From: Bradyrhizobium sp. CCGUVB4N
GTDB taxonomy: Bacteria > Pseudomonadota > Alphaproteobacteria > Rhizobiales > Xanthobacteraceae
Reading direction: 5' to 3'
DNA length: 64,000 nucleotides
NCBI RefSeq assembly: GCF_024199945.1
Contig: NZ_JANADP010000001.1
Coordinates: 8,184,001-8,248,000 of the forward strand
Under the pieces are notes generated by a model. The model was not told where the DNA came from. It saw nothing but the letters and a program-made list of their open reading frames with translations, and searched no databases. The first letter of the stretch is position 1. Each line of letters opens with the position of its first letter. The position numbers and the translations under genes are program-made. Positions 16,645 through 25,374 of the stretch are shown one piece after another.

Positions 16645-17109
16645 TCAAAAGCGGACAGTCATGCCGGCGTGACTGAGTGAAAATCCGAGACGCTTGTAGA
16701 AGCGCTGCGCGTCGACGCGACTCTGATGCGTCAGCAATTCGACCAGATTGCAGCCGCGCGCTTTGGCTTCCGCGATCGCCCATTGCACCAATTGTTCGCC
16801 GATGCCGCGGCTGCGGCAATCGCTGGCGACACGGACATCCTCGAGCAGGCCGCGAATGCCGCCCTGCGAGCTGATGCCTGCGAGCACCGCGAGCTGCAGG
16901 CAGCCGACCACCCTGCCCTCGCTCTCGGCAACCACGAGCGTGAGATTTTGGTCGCGCTCGACGCGCTCGAACGCCTGATAGTAGACGGCCGGAAGCGGAT
17001 CCTCGAGGCGCTCGCGGGCGCGGCCGAGATGATCGTCGGCGAGCATCGCCACGATCGCGGGAACGTCCTCGCGGCGCGCGGGACGGATCGAGACGGATTT
17101 GTCGTTCAT
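16645..17109 (-). CDS. GNAT family N-acetyltransferase
   Basis: A 154-residue acetyltransferase. The acetyl-CoA binding segment appears as VRVASDCRSRGIGEQLVQWA (R-x-x-G-I-G), and the C-terminal DAQRFYKRLGFSLSHAGMTV is typical of the fold. The substrate is unknown. The start at 17109 follows GGAG. The GST gene ends 31 bases upstream, so the two are probably co-transcribed. A longer overlapping frame reaching 17484 is rejected as a shadow of the GST gene. Confidence 0.9.
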   Translation of the reverse strand: MNDKSVSIRPARREDVPAIVAMLADDHLGRARERLEDPLPAVYYQAFERVERDQNLTLVVAESEGRVVGCLQLAVLAGISSQGGIRGLLEDVRVASDCRSRGIGEQLVQWAIAEAKARGCNLVELLTHQSRVDAQRFYKRLGFSLSHAGMTVRF

Positions 17110-17140
17110 CGAGAAAACTCCAGGACTCAGCGCGAGGAAC

Positions 17141-17731
17141 TCAGCGCGCCGACGGAAGACCAAGATGGGCCTCGGTCTCTCCGATCCAGCGACGGATCGC
17201 GGCATAGCGGCCGAGATCAAAGCCGCCTTCATGCGCGAGCCGGGTATAGGCGAGCAGCGAGACGTCGGCGAGCGAGACCTCATCGCCCGCAAAGAAGCTG
17301 ACGGCGGCGAGATGCGCCTCCATGCGGTCGAGCGCCGCATAGCCACGCTTGACCTTGTCAGGATCGAGCTCGGAGACATCCTTGCCGAGATAGACCAGCT
17401 GGAAGCGGCACACCGCGATATAGGGCTCGTGGCTGTACTGCTCCCAGAACAGCCATTCGTCCATCTTGGCTGCGGCGAAGGCATCGCGCGGAACGAGCGC
17501 GCTGTCGCGGGCGAGATAGCGGATGATGGCGTTGGACTGTGCGAGCGTGCGGCCGTCGTCGAAGGCGACGGTCGGCACCTGGCCGGCGCCGTTCATCTTC
17601 AGGAATTGCGGCGTGCGCGTCTCGCCCTTGCGGGTGTCGATCTCGATCCAGCGATAGGGCAATGCGAGCTTGTCGCAGACCCACTTCACCTTCAGACAAT
17701 TGCCGGAATTGCTGTCGCCGTAAATCTGCAT
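17141..17731 (-). CDS. glutathione S-transferase family protein
   Basis: A 196-residue GST. The N-terminal thioredoxin-like domain starts MQIYGDSNSGNCLKVKWV with a likely catalytic Ser/Asn region, cis-Pro in GQVPTV, and the glutathione-contact motif LAQSNAIIRYLA. An all-helical C-terminal domain follows (SLADVSLLAYTRLA, the N-capping/hydrophobic staple). One of three GST-type genes in the window (also 34867-35517 and 42747-43445). Followed by the GNAT gene. Confidence 0.92.
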   Translation of the reverse strand: MQIYGDSNSGNCLKVKWVCDKLALPYRWIEIDTRKGETRTPQFLKMNGAGQVPTVAFDDGRTLAQSNAIIRYLARDSALVPRDAFAAAKMDEWLFWEQYSHEPYIAVCRFQLVYLGKDVSELDPDKVKRGYAALDRMEAHLAAVSFFAGDEVSLADVSLLAYTRLAHEGGFDLGRYAAIRRWIGETEAHLGLPSAR

Positions 17732-17805
17732 CGCTGCCGCCCCGCATCTGGCGACAGAGCATCAGGACGCGGCCGACCTGTCAACCGCGGCGCAGCAAAG
17801 CCGCG

Positions 17806-18690
17806 TCAGAACTTGTAGCCGAGCCCGACGCGCGCGTTGTTCAGCGTCACGGAGGTGTTCATGACGGGCGAGAACTTCACGTATTCGTATTCGATCCGCG
17901 CAAACAGACCGTTCCAGATGCAGTATTCGAGGCCGAGGCCGGCGACCCAGCCCACCGCGAACGCGTTGGTTCGATGCTGGCTCTGCGTCTGCGACTGCGC
18001 AGGAACGGCATATGTCGTGCTCGTGGTCGTGGTGGCGCCACCCGCGCCCGTCGTCGTCACGATCTGGGTCAGCGTCACATCGCTCGTCACCGTGCGGGAA
18101 ACGTCCATCCGGCCGATGGCAGCGCCGGCGAAGGCGTAAGGCATGAAGTCGCCTCCGTCCCAGCCCACGCGTCCGCGGAGCGAAATCATGTCCTTGACCT
18201 TCGCCGCGGCGGTACCGGTCAACGTGACGTTATAGTTGTCCGTCGTGCCGGTGGGCGGGTTGTCGCCGGCCGGATTGGTGATGATGAGCGAGTTGGAGCC
18301 CGACGTCGACGTGGCGAGGTTGTTGAAGTAGCTGTAGGTGCCCTCGAGACCGAGAATGGCATCGTACCATTGCCAGTTGCGGCCGACGAAGGCGCCGAAA
18401 TTCGTGCTCTGCGTGTTGGTCTTGTTCATGAGCGACCAGCTCGCGGTCGGCTGCTGCAGCACGCTGTCGCGGAAGATGAAGTTGGTCAGGCCGACGACGC
18501 TCTGGCTGAAATCGGTCGCGTTGGTCGTGTAGCCGCCATTGACGCCGACATAGGCGCCATCCCAATTGTGGGACGTCGTGGACAGGCCGTCGGTGAAGCC
18601 GCCGCGCAGGACGGGCAGATCCGGCATGTCGGCCGCGTGTGCGGCGGACACAGATCCCAAGGCCGCCACCACCACCCAAAGCCTACGCAT
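17806..18690 (-). CDS. outer-membrane beta-barrel protein (Omp31/porin-like family)
   Basis: A 294-residue exported protein. A signal peptide (MRRLWVVVAALGSVSAAHAA) ends in AHA-A. The mature part opens with WDGAYVGVNGGYTTNA, as in small rhizobial eight-stranded barrels, has alternating hydrophobic strands, and ends in the terminal aromatic ARVGLGYKF expected for barrel assembly. The central Thr-rich segment (TTSTTYAVPAQSQTQSQHRT) is probably a surface loop. The start at 18690 follows GGAG. The neighbour at 18860-19696 is a second barrel protein. Confidence 0.88.
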   Translation of the reverse strand: MRRLWVVVAALGSVSAAHAADMPDLPVLRGGFTDGLSTTSHNWDGAYVGVNGGYTTNATDFSQSVVGLTNFIFRDSVLQQPTASWSLMNKTNTQSTNFGAFVGRNWQWYDAILGLEGTYSYFNNLATSTSGSNSLIITNPAGDNPPTGTTDNYNVTLTGTAAAKVKDMISLRGRVGWDGGDFMPYAFAGAAIGRMDVSRTVTSDVTLTQIVTTTGAGGATTTTSTTYAVPAQSQTQSQHRTNAFAVGWVAGLGLEYCIWNGLFARIEYEYVKFSPVMNTSVTLNNARVGLGYKF

Positions 18691-18804
18691 TGCAACGCTC
18701 CATCGAACTCCGAACTCTTGAGCGTGATCATCGCCTGTTAACCTTAACCAATGGTTGCGTCTGACGTTTTCGTCGCCACGCGCCATGAAAAATATGCAAA
18801 GCAA

Positions 18805-18831
18805 AACGGCGCGGGATGATCCCGCGCCGTT
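18805..18831 (-). terminator. factor-independent terminator of the 18860-19696 gene
   Basis: The 11-bp perfect stem AACGGCGCGGG/CCCGCGCCGTT, loop ATGAT, is followed on the minus strand by TTTTGC. It lies 29 bases past the stop codon and separates the two barrel genes into distinct transcripts. Confidence 0.9.
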
Positions 18832-18859
18832 AAGAGAAGTTAAGCGATGAAGCTTGCGA

Positions 18860-19696
18860 TCAGCCCTTGGTGACGAGCGGCGGCGGCACGTAGGCCGGCG
18901 GGCTGTTGAGCTCCCAGCGCACGCCGAGCTTCACGTCGTTCGAGGTGATGTTCTTGATCTTGATCGTGGAGGGGCCGGAAATGCTGCCATCAAACGCGCG
19001 GAAGTTGCCGGGCGCAGCGTCGCCGAGATTCATGTAGCTGTAGGCCAGTTCGACGGTGAACCCGGGATTGACCTTGTAGGCGAGACCGGCATGTGCGGCC
19101 CATGCGAAGTTCCACTTACCGTTGGTGTCGAAATAGGTGACGCTGTTGGACAGCGCGCCGGCGGTGTAGCGAACGCCGTTGTCCTGGAAGCTCGAGAGCT
19201 GGTTGTAGGAGCCGCCGACACCGGCGCCGATGAACGGCGTGATGCACCACCACGTGCCGAGATCGACATAGGCGTTGGCCATGACGACCCACTCGGACTT
19301 GCTGCCGGTGTAGGTGTTGGCTTCGACGTCGGCCGCGCCGAGGGCAACGCTCTGCGAACCGTGCAGATTGGACTTGCCGCGGTACTGGCCGGTCACGTCG
19401 GCGCGGAACCAGTTGTTGAAGCGATAGCCGACACCGACGTCGAACAGCGGCGAGGAGTCGAAGCCAAGGCCGGCGGTCGTGGTCGGGAACGTCGCCGACG
19501 TCGCGCTGTCGATGCTCTTTGCGGTCTGGTTGGTCATGCCGATGTCGCCGCGCAGATACCAGCCACCGAAGTCGGCAGGCGGAGCGGGCGGCGCGTACAT
19601 GGGGGGCGGAGCCGCGATCGGCATATCGGCGGCAAACGCCATCGACGAGATCAGAGATGCCGCACCCGCGGCAAGGAGAGACTTAACGCTACGCAT
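18860..19696 (-). CDS. outer-membrane beta-barrel protein
   Basis: A 278-residue exported protein with a signal peptide ending SSMAFAADMP and a Pro-rich segment (APPPMYAPPAPPA) before the barrel, which starts GGWYLRGDIGMTNQ. Strand-like segments follow (DVGVGYRFNNWFRADVTGQY and others). The C-terminus ends in PPLVTKG after a last strand LGVRWEL, so there is no terminal Phe. The start at 19696 follows AAGGACG. A full CtrA-type site lies 84-99 bases upstream, and a terminator follows. Confidence 0.88.
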   Translation of the reverse strand: MRSVKSLLAAGAASLISSMAFAADMPIAAPPPMYAPPAPPADFGGWYLRGDIGMTNQTAKSIDSATSATFPTTTAGLGFDSSPLFDVGVGYRFNNWFRADVTGQYRGKSNLHGSQSVALGAADVEANTYTGSKSEWVVMANAYVDLGTWWCITPFIGAGVGGSYNQLSSFQDNGVRYTAGALSNSVTYFDTNGKWNFAWAAHAGLAYKVNPGFTVELAYSYMNLGDAAPGNFRAFDGSISGPSTIKIKNITSNDVKLGVRWELNSPPAYVPPPLVTKG

Positions 19697-19779
19697 TGGC
19701 TTCGTCCTTATGGCCGGTGAGACAAAATGCAGATGCCTCACGTTCTGGAAACTCACGGGCGGACGATGGCAGCAAATGC

Positions 19780-19795
19780 TTAAGCGCCACTTAAC
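19780..19795 (-). promoter_or_regulatory. CtrA-type binding site TTAA-N7-TTAAC
   Basis: TTAAGCGCCACTTAAC matches the CtrA consensus exactly, spacer included. It lies 84-99 bases before the start of the barrel gene at 18860-19696 and is in non-coding DNA. Confidence 0.6.
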
Positions 19796-19932
19796 CCTAA
19801 TTTTTAAGGTTGATATTTTCTCACCGCACACGCGGATGCGGTGCGAGCGTTGCGAAAATGCCGCGCCAAAGCGGCGTCTTCGCCGCATTTCCTAACGATG
19901 TATGAAGCCGCAATGCAGCGAAGGAAGCTTTG

Positions 19933-21216
19933 TTAACGCTTGTGCTGCGGCAGCTTGGGCAGGAACACCGCAAGCAGCCCGATCGCCGGCAGGTAGGCGC
20001 AGACCTGGTAGACGAACTCGATCGAGGTGTGGTCGGCGAGCTTGCCGAGCACGGCCGCGCCGAGGCCGCCGATGCCGAAGGCGACGCCGAAGAACACGCC
20101 GGAGATCATGCCGAAGCGATGCGGCACCAGCTCCTGCGCGAACACGATGATCGACGACGTCGTCGAGGAGATGATCAGGCCGATGACGACTGATAGCACC
20201 GCGCTCGCGTAGAGCCCCGCATAAGGCAGCGCCAGCGTGAACGGCAGCGCGCCGAGGATCGAGATCCAGATCACGATCTTGCGGCCGAAGCGATCCCCGA
20301 GCGGTCCGCCGAGAAACGCACCGACGGCGTTCGCCGCCAGGAAGATGAAGAGGTACATCTGAGCGGCCTGCGTCGACACGTTGAAACGGTCGATCAGGTA
20401 GAAGATGTAGTAGCTCGACAGGCTCGAGACGTAGAGCTGTTTCGAGAACAACAGCGCGACGAGCACGGCAAGCGCGACCCCGACGCGGCGCGAGCTCGGC
20501 GCATCAGCATGAGCCTGCGCGACCACTGCCTTCTTCGCCTTGATCTGCGGCTCGTACCAACGGCCGATGCGCCAGAGGATGACGATGGCGAGGAACGCGA
20601 TCGACGAGAACCAGGCGATGCTGCCCTGCCCGAACGGCACCACGATGAGCGCAGCAAGCACCGGGCCCATCGATGTGCCAAAGCTGCCGCCGAGTTGAAA
20701 CACCGATTGCGCGAAGCCGTAGCGGCCGCCGGAGGCGAGCCGCGCGATGCGCGCCGACTCCGGGTGAAACACCGCCGATCCCAGACCGACCAGGGCTGCG
20801 GCAACCAGGATGACGAGATATTGGTGCGCGGCGCTGAGCAGCAGCAGGCCGAAAAAGGTCGAGGCCATGCCGATCGACAGCGAGTACGGCTGCGCCTTCT
20901 TGTCGGTGTAGTGCCCGACCACCGGCTGCAGCAGCGACGCCGTGAACTGGAACGCCAGCGTGATCATGCCGATCTGCGCGAAGTCGAGCGCGTAGGTGTC
21001 CTTCAGGATCGGATACACCGAGGCGATCAGCGACTGCATGGTGTCGTTGAGGAAGTGCGAGAAGCTGATGCCGGCGAGCACGATATAGGCCGGCCCCGCG
21101 ACCGCCTTGGCAGCGGAGGGCGCAACGTCGCTGACGACGACGGGCTCGGTCAGCGTTTCCTCGGAGACGACGACAGGCTTGTTCAAGGGAGCATCCCGGC
21201 AGGCGCGGCGAACCAC
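19933..21216 (-). CDS. MFS transporter, fosmidomycin-resistance (Fsr) type
   Basis: About 417-427 residues with twelve predicted membrane helices. It resembles Fsr-type proton-driven drug exporters: SHFLNDTMQSLIASVYPILK in helix 1, FHPESARIARLASGGRYG after helix 4, and GDRFGRK between helices 8 and 9. The substrate is not known. The start is uncertain: GTG at 21216 or TTG at 21186, the latter with a weak GGGATG site. A palindromic repeat lies on its upstream side. Confidence 0.9.
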   Translation of the reverse strand: MVRRACRDAPLNKPVVVSEETLTEPVVVSDVAPSAAKAVAGPAYIVLAGISFSHFLNDTMQSLIASVYPILKDTYALDFAQIGMITLAFQFTASLLQPVVGHYTDKKAQPYSLSIGMASTFFGLLLLSAAHQYLVILVAAALVGLGSAVFHPESARIARLASGGRYGFAQSVFQLGGSFGTSMGPVLAALIVVPFGQGSIAWFSSIAFLAIVILWRIGRWYEPQIKAKKAVVAQAHADAPSSRRVGVALAVLVALLFSKQLYVSSLSSYYIFYLIDRFNVSTQAAQMYLFIFLAANAVGAFLGGPLGDRFGRKIVIWISILGALPFTLALPYAGLYASAVLSVVIGLIISSTTSSIIVFAQELVPHRFGMISGVFFGVAFGIGGLGAAVLGKLADHTSIEFVYQVCAYLPAIGLLAVFLPKLPQHKR

Positions 21217-21310
21217 CGCATCTACTGGTTACGATGCGTGAGGCGGTGGAACCACCGCCAATCGCCCATGGCTGGGATGCATGGGTCTTACCCTATCCCC
21301 GAGTCCAGTC

Positions 21311-21440
21311 TCGTAGGGTGGGCAAAGGCGCACTTGCGCCGTGCCCACGATCTGTTCGATACGGCAACAGACGCGTGGGCACGCTTCCGCCTTCGCTCTT
21401 CGAGCTACGGCGGACAAGTCGCTTTGCCCACCCTACGACA
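21311..21440. repeat. inverted repeat with TCGTAGGGTGGGCAAAG ends
   Basis: The left end CGTAGGGTGGGCAAAG is answered at the right by CTTTGCCCACCCTACG. An inner pair, CGTGCCCACG and GCGTGGGCACG, extends the stem. It lies between the glmM stop and the efflux gene. Confidence 0.9.
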
Positions 21441-21452
21441 TCGGTGTGCTTG

Positions 21453-22799
21453 TTAGGCCGCCGCTGCCTGTCCCAGCGCGGAGACGATGGTGTCGACGAC
21501 GTCCTCGACCAGGACGCGGTCCTCGCCCTCGCCCATGACGCGGATCACGGGCTCGGTGCCCGAGGAGCGGATCAGGAGGCGGCCATGGCCGTTGAGCCGC
21601 TTCTCGCCGTCGGAGATCGCCGACTGCACCTCGGACGCGTCGAGCGGCTTGCCGCCCTTGTGGCGAACGTTCTTGAGGATCTGCGGCAGCGGATCGAAGC
21701 GGTGGCAGACTTCGGACACCGGCCGGCGCAGCTTCTGCACCACGGCCAGCACCTGCAGCGCGGCCACGAAGCCGTCGCCGGTGGTGGCGTAGTCGGACAG
21801 GATGATGTGGCCGGACTGCTCGCCACCGAGATTGTAGCCGCCGGTCAGCATCTGCTCGAGCACGTAGCGATCGCCGACCGGCGTGCGCACGAGATCGAGC
21901 CCCTGCCCTTTCAGGAAGCGCTCGAGGCCGAGATTGGACATCACGGTCGCGACGATGCCGGGATGCGACAGCCGCCCGTCTTCCTTCCAGCTCTGCGCGA
22001 TCACCGCCAGCAGCTGGTCGCCGTCGACGACATGGCCGCGTTCGTCGACCAGGATGACGCGGTCCGCATCGCCGTCGAGCGCAATGCCGATATCGGCGCG
22101 CATCTCGCGCACCTTCCGCGACAACGCTTCCGGCGAGGTCGAGCCGCAATCCTTGTTGATGTTGAAGCCGTCGGGCTCGACGCCGATCGGCACCACGTCG
22201 GCGCCCAATTCCCACAGCGCTTCCGGCACCACCTTGTAGGCGGCACCATTGGCGCAGTCGATCACGACGCGCAGGCCGTCGAGCGAGAGATCGCGCGGCA
22301 GTGTGCGCTTGGCGAATTCGATGTAGCGGTCATGCACGCCGTCGATACGGCGGGCGCGGCCCAGGCTCGCACTTTGCGCGAGTTTCTTGTCCATCGGCTC
22401 GTCGAGCAGCAGCTCGATCTGCTTCTCGACATCGTCGGAGAGCTTGAAGCCCTGCGGGCCGAACAGCTTGATGCCGTTGTCCTCGAACAGATTGTGCGAG
22501 GCCGAGATCATGACGCCGAGATCGGCGCGCATCGACTTGGTGAGCATCGCGACCGCCGGCGTCGGCATCGGGCCGACCAGCAGCACGTCCATGCCGACCG
22601 AGGTGAAGCCGGCGACCATCGCGTATTCGATCATGTAGCCGGACAGGCGGGTGTCCTTGCCGATCACGACACGGTGGCGATGCTCACCGCGCTGGAACGC
22701 GAGGCCCGCGGCCTGGCCGACCTTGAGCGCGAGCTCCGGCGTGATCAGTCCGTTGGCGCGGCCCCGAATCCCGTCAGTCCCGAAATATTTGCGGCTCAT
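21453..22799 (-). CDS. glmM: phosphoglucosamine mutase
   Basis: A 448-residue enzyme converting glucosamine-6-phosphate to glucosamine-1-phosphate for peptidoglycan and LPS precursors. It shows YFGTDGIRGRANG at the start, the phosphoserine loop ISASHN (activated by phosphorylation), the Mg site DGDADRV, and the phosphate-binding loop RSSGTEPVIRVM near the C-terminus. The start at 22799 (MSRKYFGTDG) is preferred over an upstream ATG at 22832. Confidence 0.97.
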   Translation of the reverse strand: MSRKYFGTDGIRGRANGLITPELALKVGQAAGLAFQRGEHRHRVVIGKDTRLSGYMIEYAMVAGFTSVGMDVLLVGPMPTPAVAMLTKSMRADLGVMISASHNLFEDNGIKLFGPQGFKLSDDVEKQIELLLDEPMDKKLAQSASLGRARRIDGVHDRYIEFAKRTLPRDLSLDGLRVVIDCANGAAYKVVPEALWELGADVVPIGVEPDGFNINKDCGSTSPEALSRKVREMRADIGIALDGDADRVILVDERGHVVDGDQLLAVIAQSWKEDGRLSHPGIVATVMSNLGLERFLKGQGLDLVRTPVGDRYVLEQMLTGGYNLGGEQSGHIILSDYATTGDGFVAALQVLAVVQKLRRPVSEVCHRFDPLPQILKNVRHKGGKPLDASEVQSAISDGEKRLNGHGRLLIRSSGTEPVIRVMGEGEDRVLVEDVVDTIVSALGQAAAA

Positions 22800-23021
22800 A
22801 TCGTCCCCCACGCAACAACCAGGGATCCCCACGACAACTACCGGATGCCTTCTACGGCTCCGCCATCCCTGATTACGCTTGGGTCTTATAAAGCGTTCGC
22901 GGCTAACTTGGCTTCAAAAAATATGATGAATCATTACGGAACCAGGGCACGCTCTGCCCATAGTAACACATTGTTAACGCTACACTTTCTCCCAAAAGGC
23001 GGACCGAGCGGGAATTCCGGG

Positions 23022-23189
23022 CTAATCCGTTCGCTTGACGTGGCGGTCCCCGCGGCTCGGCGCCGGCTGGGTGACGTTCACCGGATCGGAGCCCGGAAAG
23101 GTCTCTTCCAGACCCTCCTCCAAGGCGTCCTCGAGGTCCTGCTTCTCCTTGATCTCTTCGGGCGAAGGTCCCGTGCGCGGCTTGGTCAT
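23022..23189 (-). CDS. small conserved acidic protein, 55 residues
   Basis: It begins MTKPRTGPSPEEIKEKQDLE and continues with an acidic helix into LEETFPGSDPVNVTQPAPS. Similar short proteins with the ETFP-SDP phrase are common in Rhizobiales; no function is known. The start follows GAGAGGGG. It lies alone between glmM and lldD, which it diverges from. Confidence 0.7.
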   Translation of the reverse strand: MTKPRTGPSPEEIKEKQDLEDALEEGLEETFPGSDPVNVTQPAPSRGDRHVKRTD

Positions 23190-23292
23190 GGCGCCCCTCT
23201 CGCAAACGATTTGGCTGTGCATCCAACCATGCTAGATGACCCCGAAACCTTCCGATGCAAGACTTTAAATACGAGACGGCCGGGGAACGTTC

Positions 23293-24435
23293 ATGAAGCA
23301 CATCACCTGTATCGACGATCTTCGCGCGCTGCATAAGCGCCGGGTGCCGAAGGCGTTCTTCGACTATTGCGATCGCGGTTCCTATGCCGAGGAAACCCTG
23401 CGCGCCAATCGCGAGGACATGCAGGCGATCAAGTTCCGCCAGCGCATCCTGGTCGACGTCTCCAAGCGCGACACGGCGACCACGATCCTCGGCGAGAAAT
23501 CGACCATGCCGCTGATCCTGGCGCCGGTGGGCCTGCTCGGCATGCAACACGGCGACGGCGAGATCCACGCCTGCCGCGCGGCGCAGGCCGCCGGCATCCC
23601 GTTCACGCAGTCGACGATGTCGATCTGCTCGATCGAGGACATCGCCGCCGCCGTCGACAAGCCATTCTGGTTCCAGCTCTACGTCATGAAGGACCGCGGC
23701 TTCATCAAGGAGCTGGTCCAGCGCGCGATCGCGGCGAAGTGCAGCGCGCTGGTGCTCACCGTCGACTTGCAGGTGATCGGCCAGCGCCATGCCGATATCA
23801 AGAACGGCATGACGATCCCGCCTGAATGGTCGCTGTCGAAATTCATCGATTTCGCGACCAAGCCGGCCTGGGTCTCCGGCGTGCTCCAGGGCAAGCGCCG
23901 CACCTTCGGCAACATCGCCGGCCATGTGAAGAACACCGAGGACCTCAACCGGTTGGCCGAATGGACGGCGTCGCAGTTCGACACTTCGCTGAACTGGAAG
24001 GACGTCGCGTGGATCCGGAGCATCTGGCCGGGCAAGCTCATCATCAAGGGCATTCTCGACGTCGAGGACGCCGAGGAAGCGGCCAAGACCGGCGCGCAGG
24101 CGCTGGTGGTGTCGAACCATGGCGGCCGTCAGCTCGACGGCGCGCCGTCCTCGATCGAGGTGCTGCCCGAGATCGCCGACGCGGTCGGTGAGAAGATGGA
24201 GATCATGTTCGACGGCGGCATCCGCTCCGGCCAGGACGTGATGCGCGCGCTCGCGCTCGGCGCAAAGTCCTGCATGATCGGCCGCGCCTATGCTTACGGG
24301 CTGGGGGCCGGCGGCCAGGCCGGCGTCGCCAAGGCGATCGACATCATCCAGAAAGAGCTGCTCACGACCATGGGCCTGTGCGGCGTCAACCGGATCGACG
24401 AGATCGACGAACACATCATCGCGGAAGCGCCGTAG
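23293..24435 (+). CDS. lldD: FMN-dependent L-lactate dehydrogenase (alpha-hydroxy-acid oxidase family)
   Basis: A 380-residue flavoprotein that oxidises L-lactate (or a related 2-hydroxy acid) to the keto acid and passes electrons to the respiratory chain. FMN and active-site motifs: LAPVGLLGMQHGDGE, QLYVMKD, the catalytic His in VSNHGGRQLDG, and FDGGIRSGQDVMRALALGA for phosphate binding. Membrane association is typical of LldD. It stands alone on the plus strand, followed by a palindromic repeat. Confidence 0.93.
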   Translation: MKHITCIDDLRALHKRRVPKAFFDYCDRGSYAEETLRANREDMQAIKFRQRILVDVSKRDTATTILGEKSTMPLILAPVGLLGMQHGDGEIHACRAAQAAGIPFTQSTMSICSIEDIAAAVDKPFWFQLYVMKDRGFIKELVQRAIAAKCSALVLTVDLQVIGQRHADIKNGMTIPPEWSLSKFIDFATKPAWVSGVLQGKRRTFGNIAGHVKNTEDLNRLAEWTASQFDTSLNWKDVAWIRSIWPGKLIIKGILDVEDAEEAAKTGAQALVVSNHGGRQLDGAPSSIEVLPEIADAVGEKMEIMFDGGIRSGQDVMRALALGAKSCMIGRAYAYGLGAGGQAGVAKAIDIIQKELLTTMGLCGVNRIDEIDEHIIAEAP

Positions 24436-24479
24436 CGACGGCGGTGTAGGGGCAAAGCGCTGCCGCTACAAACGCTACT

Positions 24480-24641
24480 GTCGTCCCGGCGAAGGCCGGG
24501 ACCCATAACCACAGGCAGTGGTTTGGCGAAGACTGGAAGTGGTTCAGCCTTCGCCCGGTACTGATACCTGCGACTATCGAAAGATCACGCGGTATGGGTC
24601 CCGGCGCCCCGTGCGCAATTGCGCACTAGGCCGGGACGACA
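24480..24641. repeat. inverted repeat with GTCGTCCCGGCGAAGGCCGGG ends (copy 1)
   Basis: The left arm has GTCCCGGCGAAGGCCGGGAC then CCATAACCACAG; the right arm has GATCACGCGGTATGGGTCCC and ends GGCCGGGACGAC. A second copy lies at 42612-42736 with the same internal landmarks (GGTTTGGCGAAGACT, GATCACGCGGTATGGGTCCC). Confidence 0.9.
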
Positions 24642-24666
24642 GTGAGGATATAGCGGCAGCCTCGCC

Positions 24667-25296
24667 TCACATCGGCGGCGTAATTCCATCCCGGCCGACA
24701 TTGACCCGGTTCGCTTCCAGCGTGCCGTCATCCTTCTTCGCCGCACCGAAGATGATCAGCTTGGCGCCGGGCTTGATCTCGGACTTGTCGCTCGCGACGA
24801 AGGTGACGATCGGGGTCTCCGGCGGCACCACGACTTTCTTCTCGCCGTCCTTGTATTTGACCGTGATGTTCTGGCCGTCGGTGCCCTTCACCGTCTGCGC
24901 CACGGTGGCGTTGGTCATGGTCGAATTGGCGCGGGCATCCCAGGGGCGGAAGCCTTCGGCGGCGCCGCGCTGGTTCTCCGGGAAGATGTGGACGGCAATG
25001 GCCTTCTGCGTGCCGTCGGGCTCGGGCATGGCGGTGACGCCGATATAGGAGCCCTCCTTGATCTCGGAGAGCTCGGTCTTCACCACCGCGAAGACGGCGA
25101 CGTTGTCGGTCATCTTCACCTTCACGTCGGTGCCTTCGCGCGTCTTGATGCCGAGCGTGTTGCCGTCGACGCTTTCGATGGCGCCGCGGATGCGGACGGT
25201 CGGCGCCTGCTGCTGCGCCGAGGCGGTCGATACGGCGATAAAGGTCGCGAACGCTGCCACGACGGCGCGCGGCATCCATTTGGTCAGTGTCGGCAT
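24667..25296 (-). CDS. exported DUF5666-type protein (paralogue A)
   Basis: A 209-residue protein with a cleavable signal peptide (to ASAQ). The core RIRGAIESVDGNTLGIKT is the DUF5666 beta-barrel-like repeat, followed by NSTMTNATV and VKYKDGEKKV. It ends in ANRVNVGRDGITPPM, a tail shared with its neighbour. It is probably periplasmic, and the function is unknown. The start at 25296 follows AAGGGA. It lies 78 bases downstream of paralogue B, likely in one operon. Confidence 0.85.
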   Translation of the reverse strand: MPTLTKWMPRAVVAAFATFIAVSTASAQQQAPTVRIRGAIESVDGNTLGIKTREGTDVKVKMTDNVAVFAVVKTELSEIKEGSYIGVTAMPEPDGTQKAIAVHIFPENQRGAAEGFRPWDARANSTMTNATVAQTVKGTDGQNITVKYKDGEKKVVVPPETPIVTFVASDKSEIKPGAKLIIFGAAKKDDGTLEANRVNVGRDGITPPM

Positions 25297-25374
25297 GGCC
25301 TTGTCCCTTCCAGGCATGTTGCGGCGATCACACGGCAAACCCCGTGCGACCGCCGCTATTCCCTGAATTCCTGA

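Noticed and set aside
22800..23021. Possible promoter for glmM (TTGAAG ... TATAAG on the minus strand)
   Set aside because: The spacing between the boxes is about 21 bases, too long for a convincing sigma-70 promoter.
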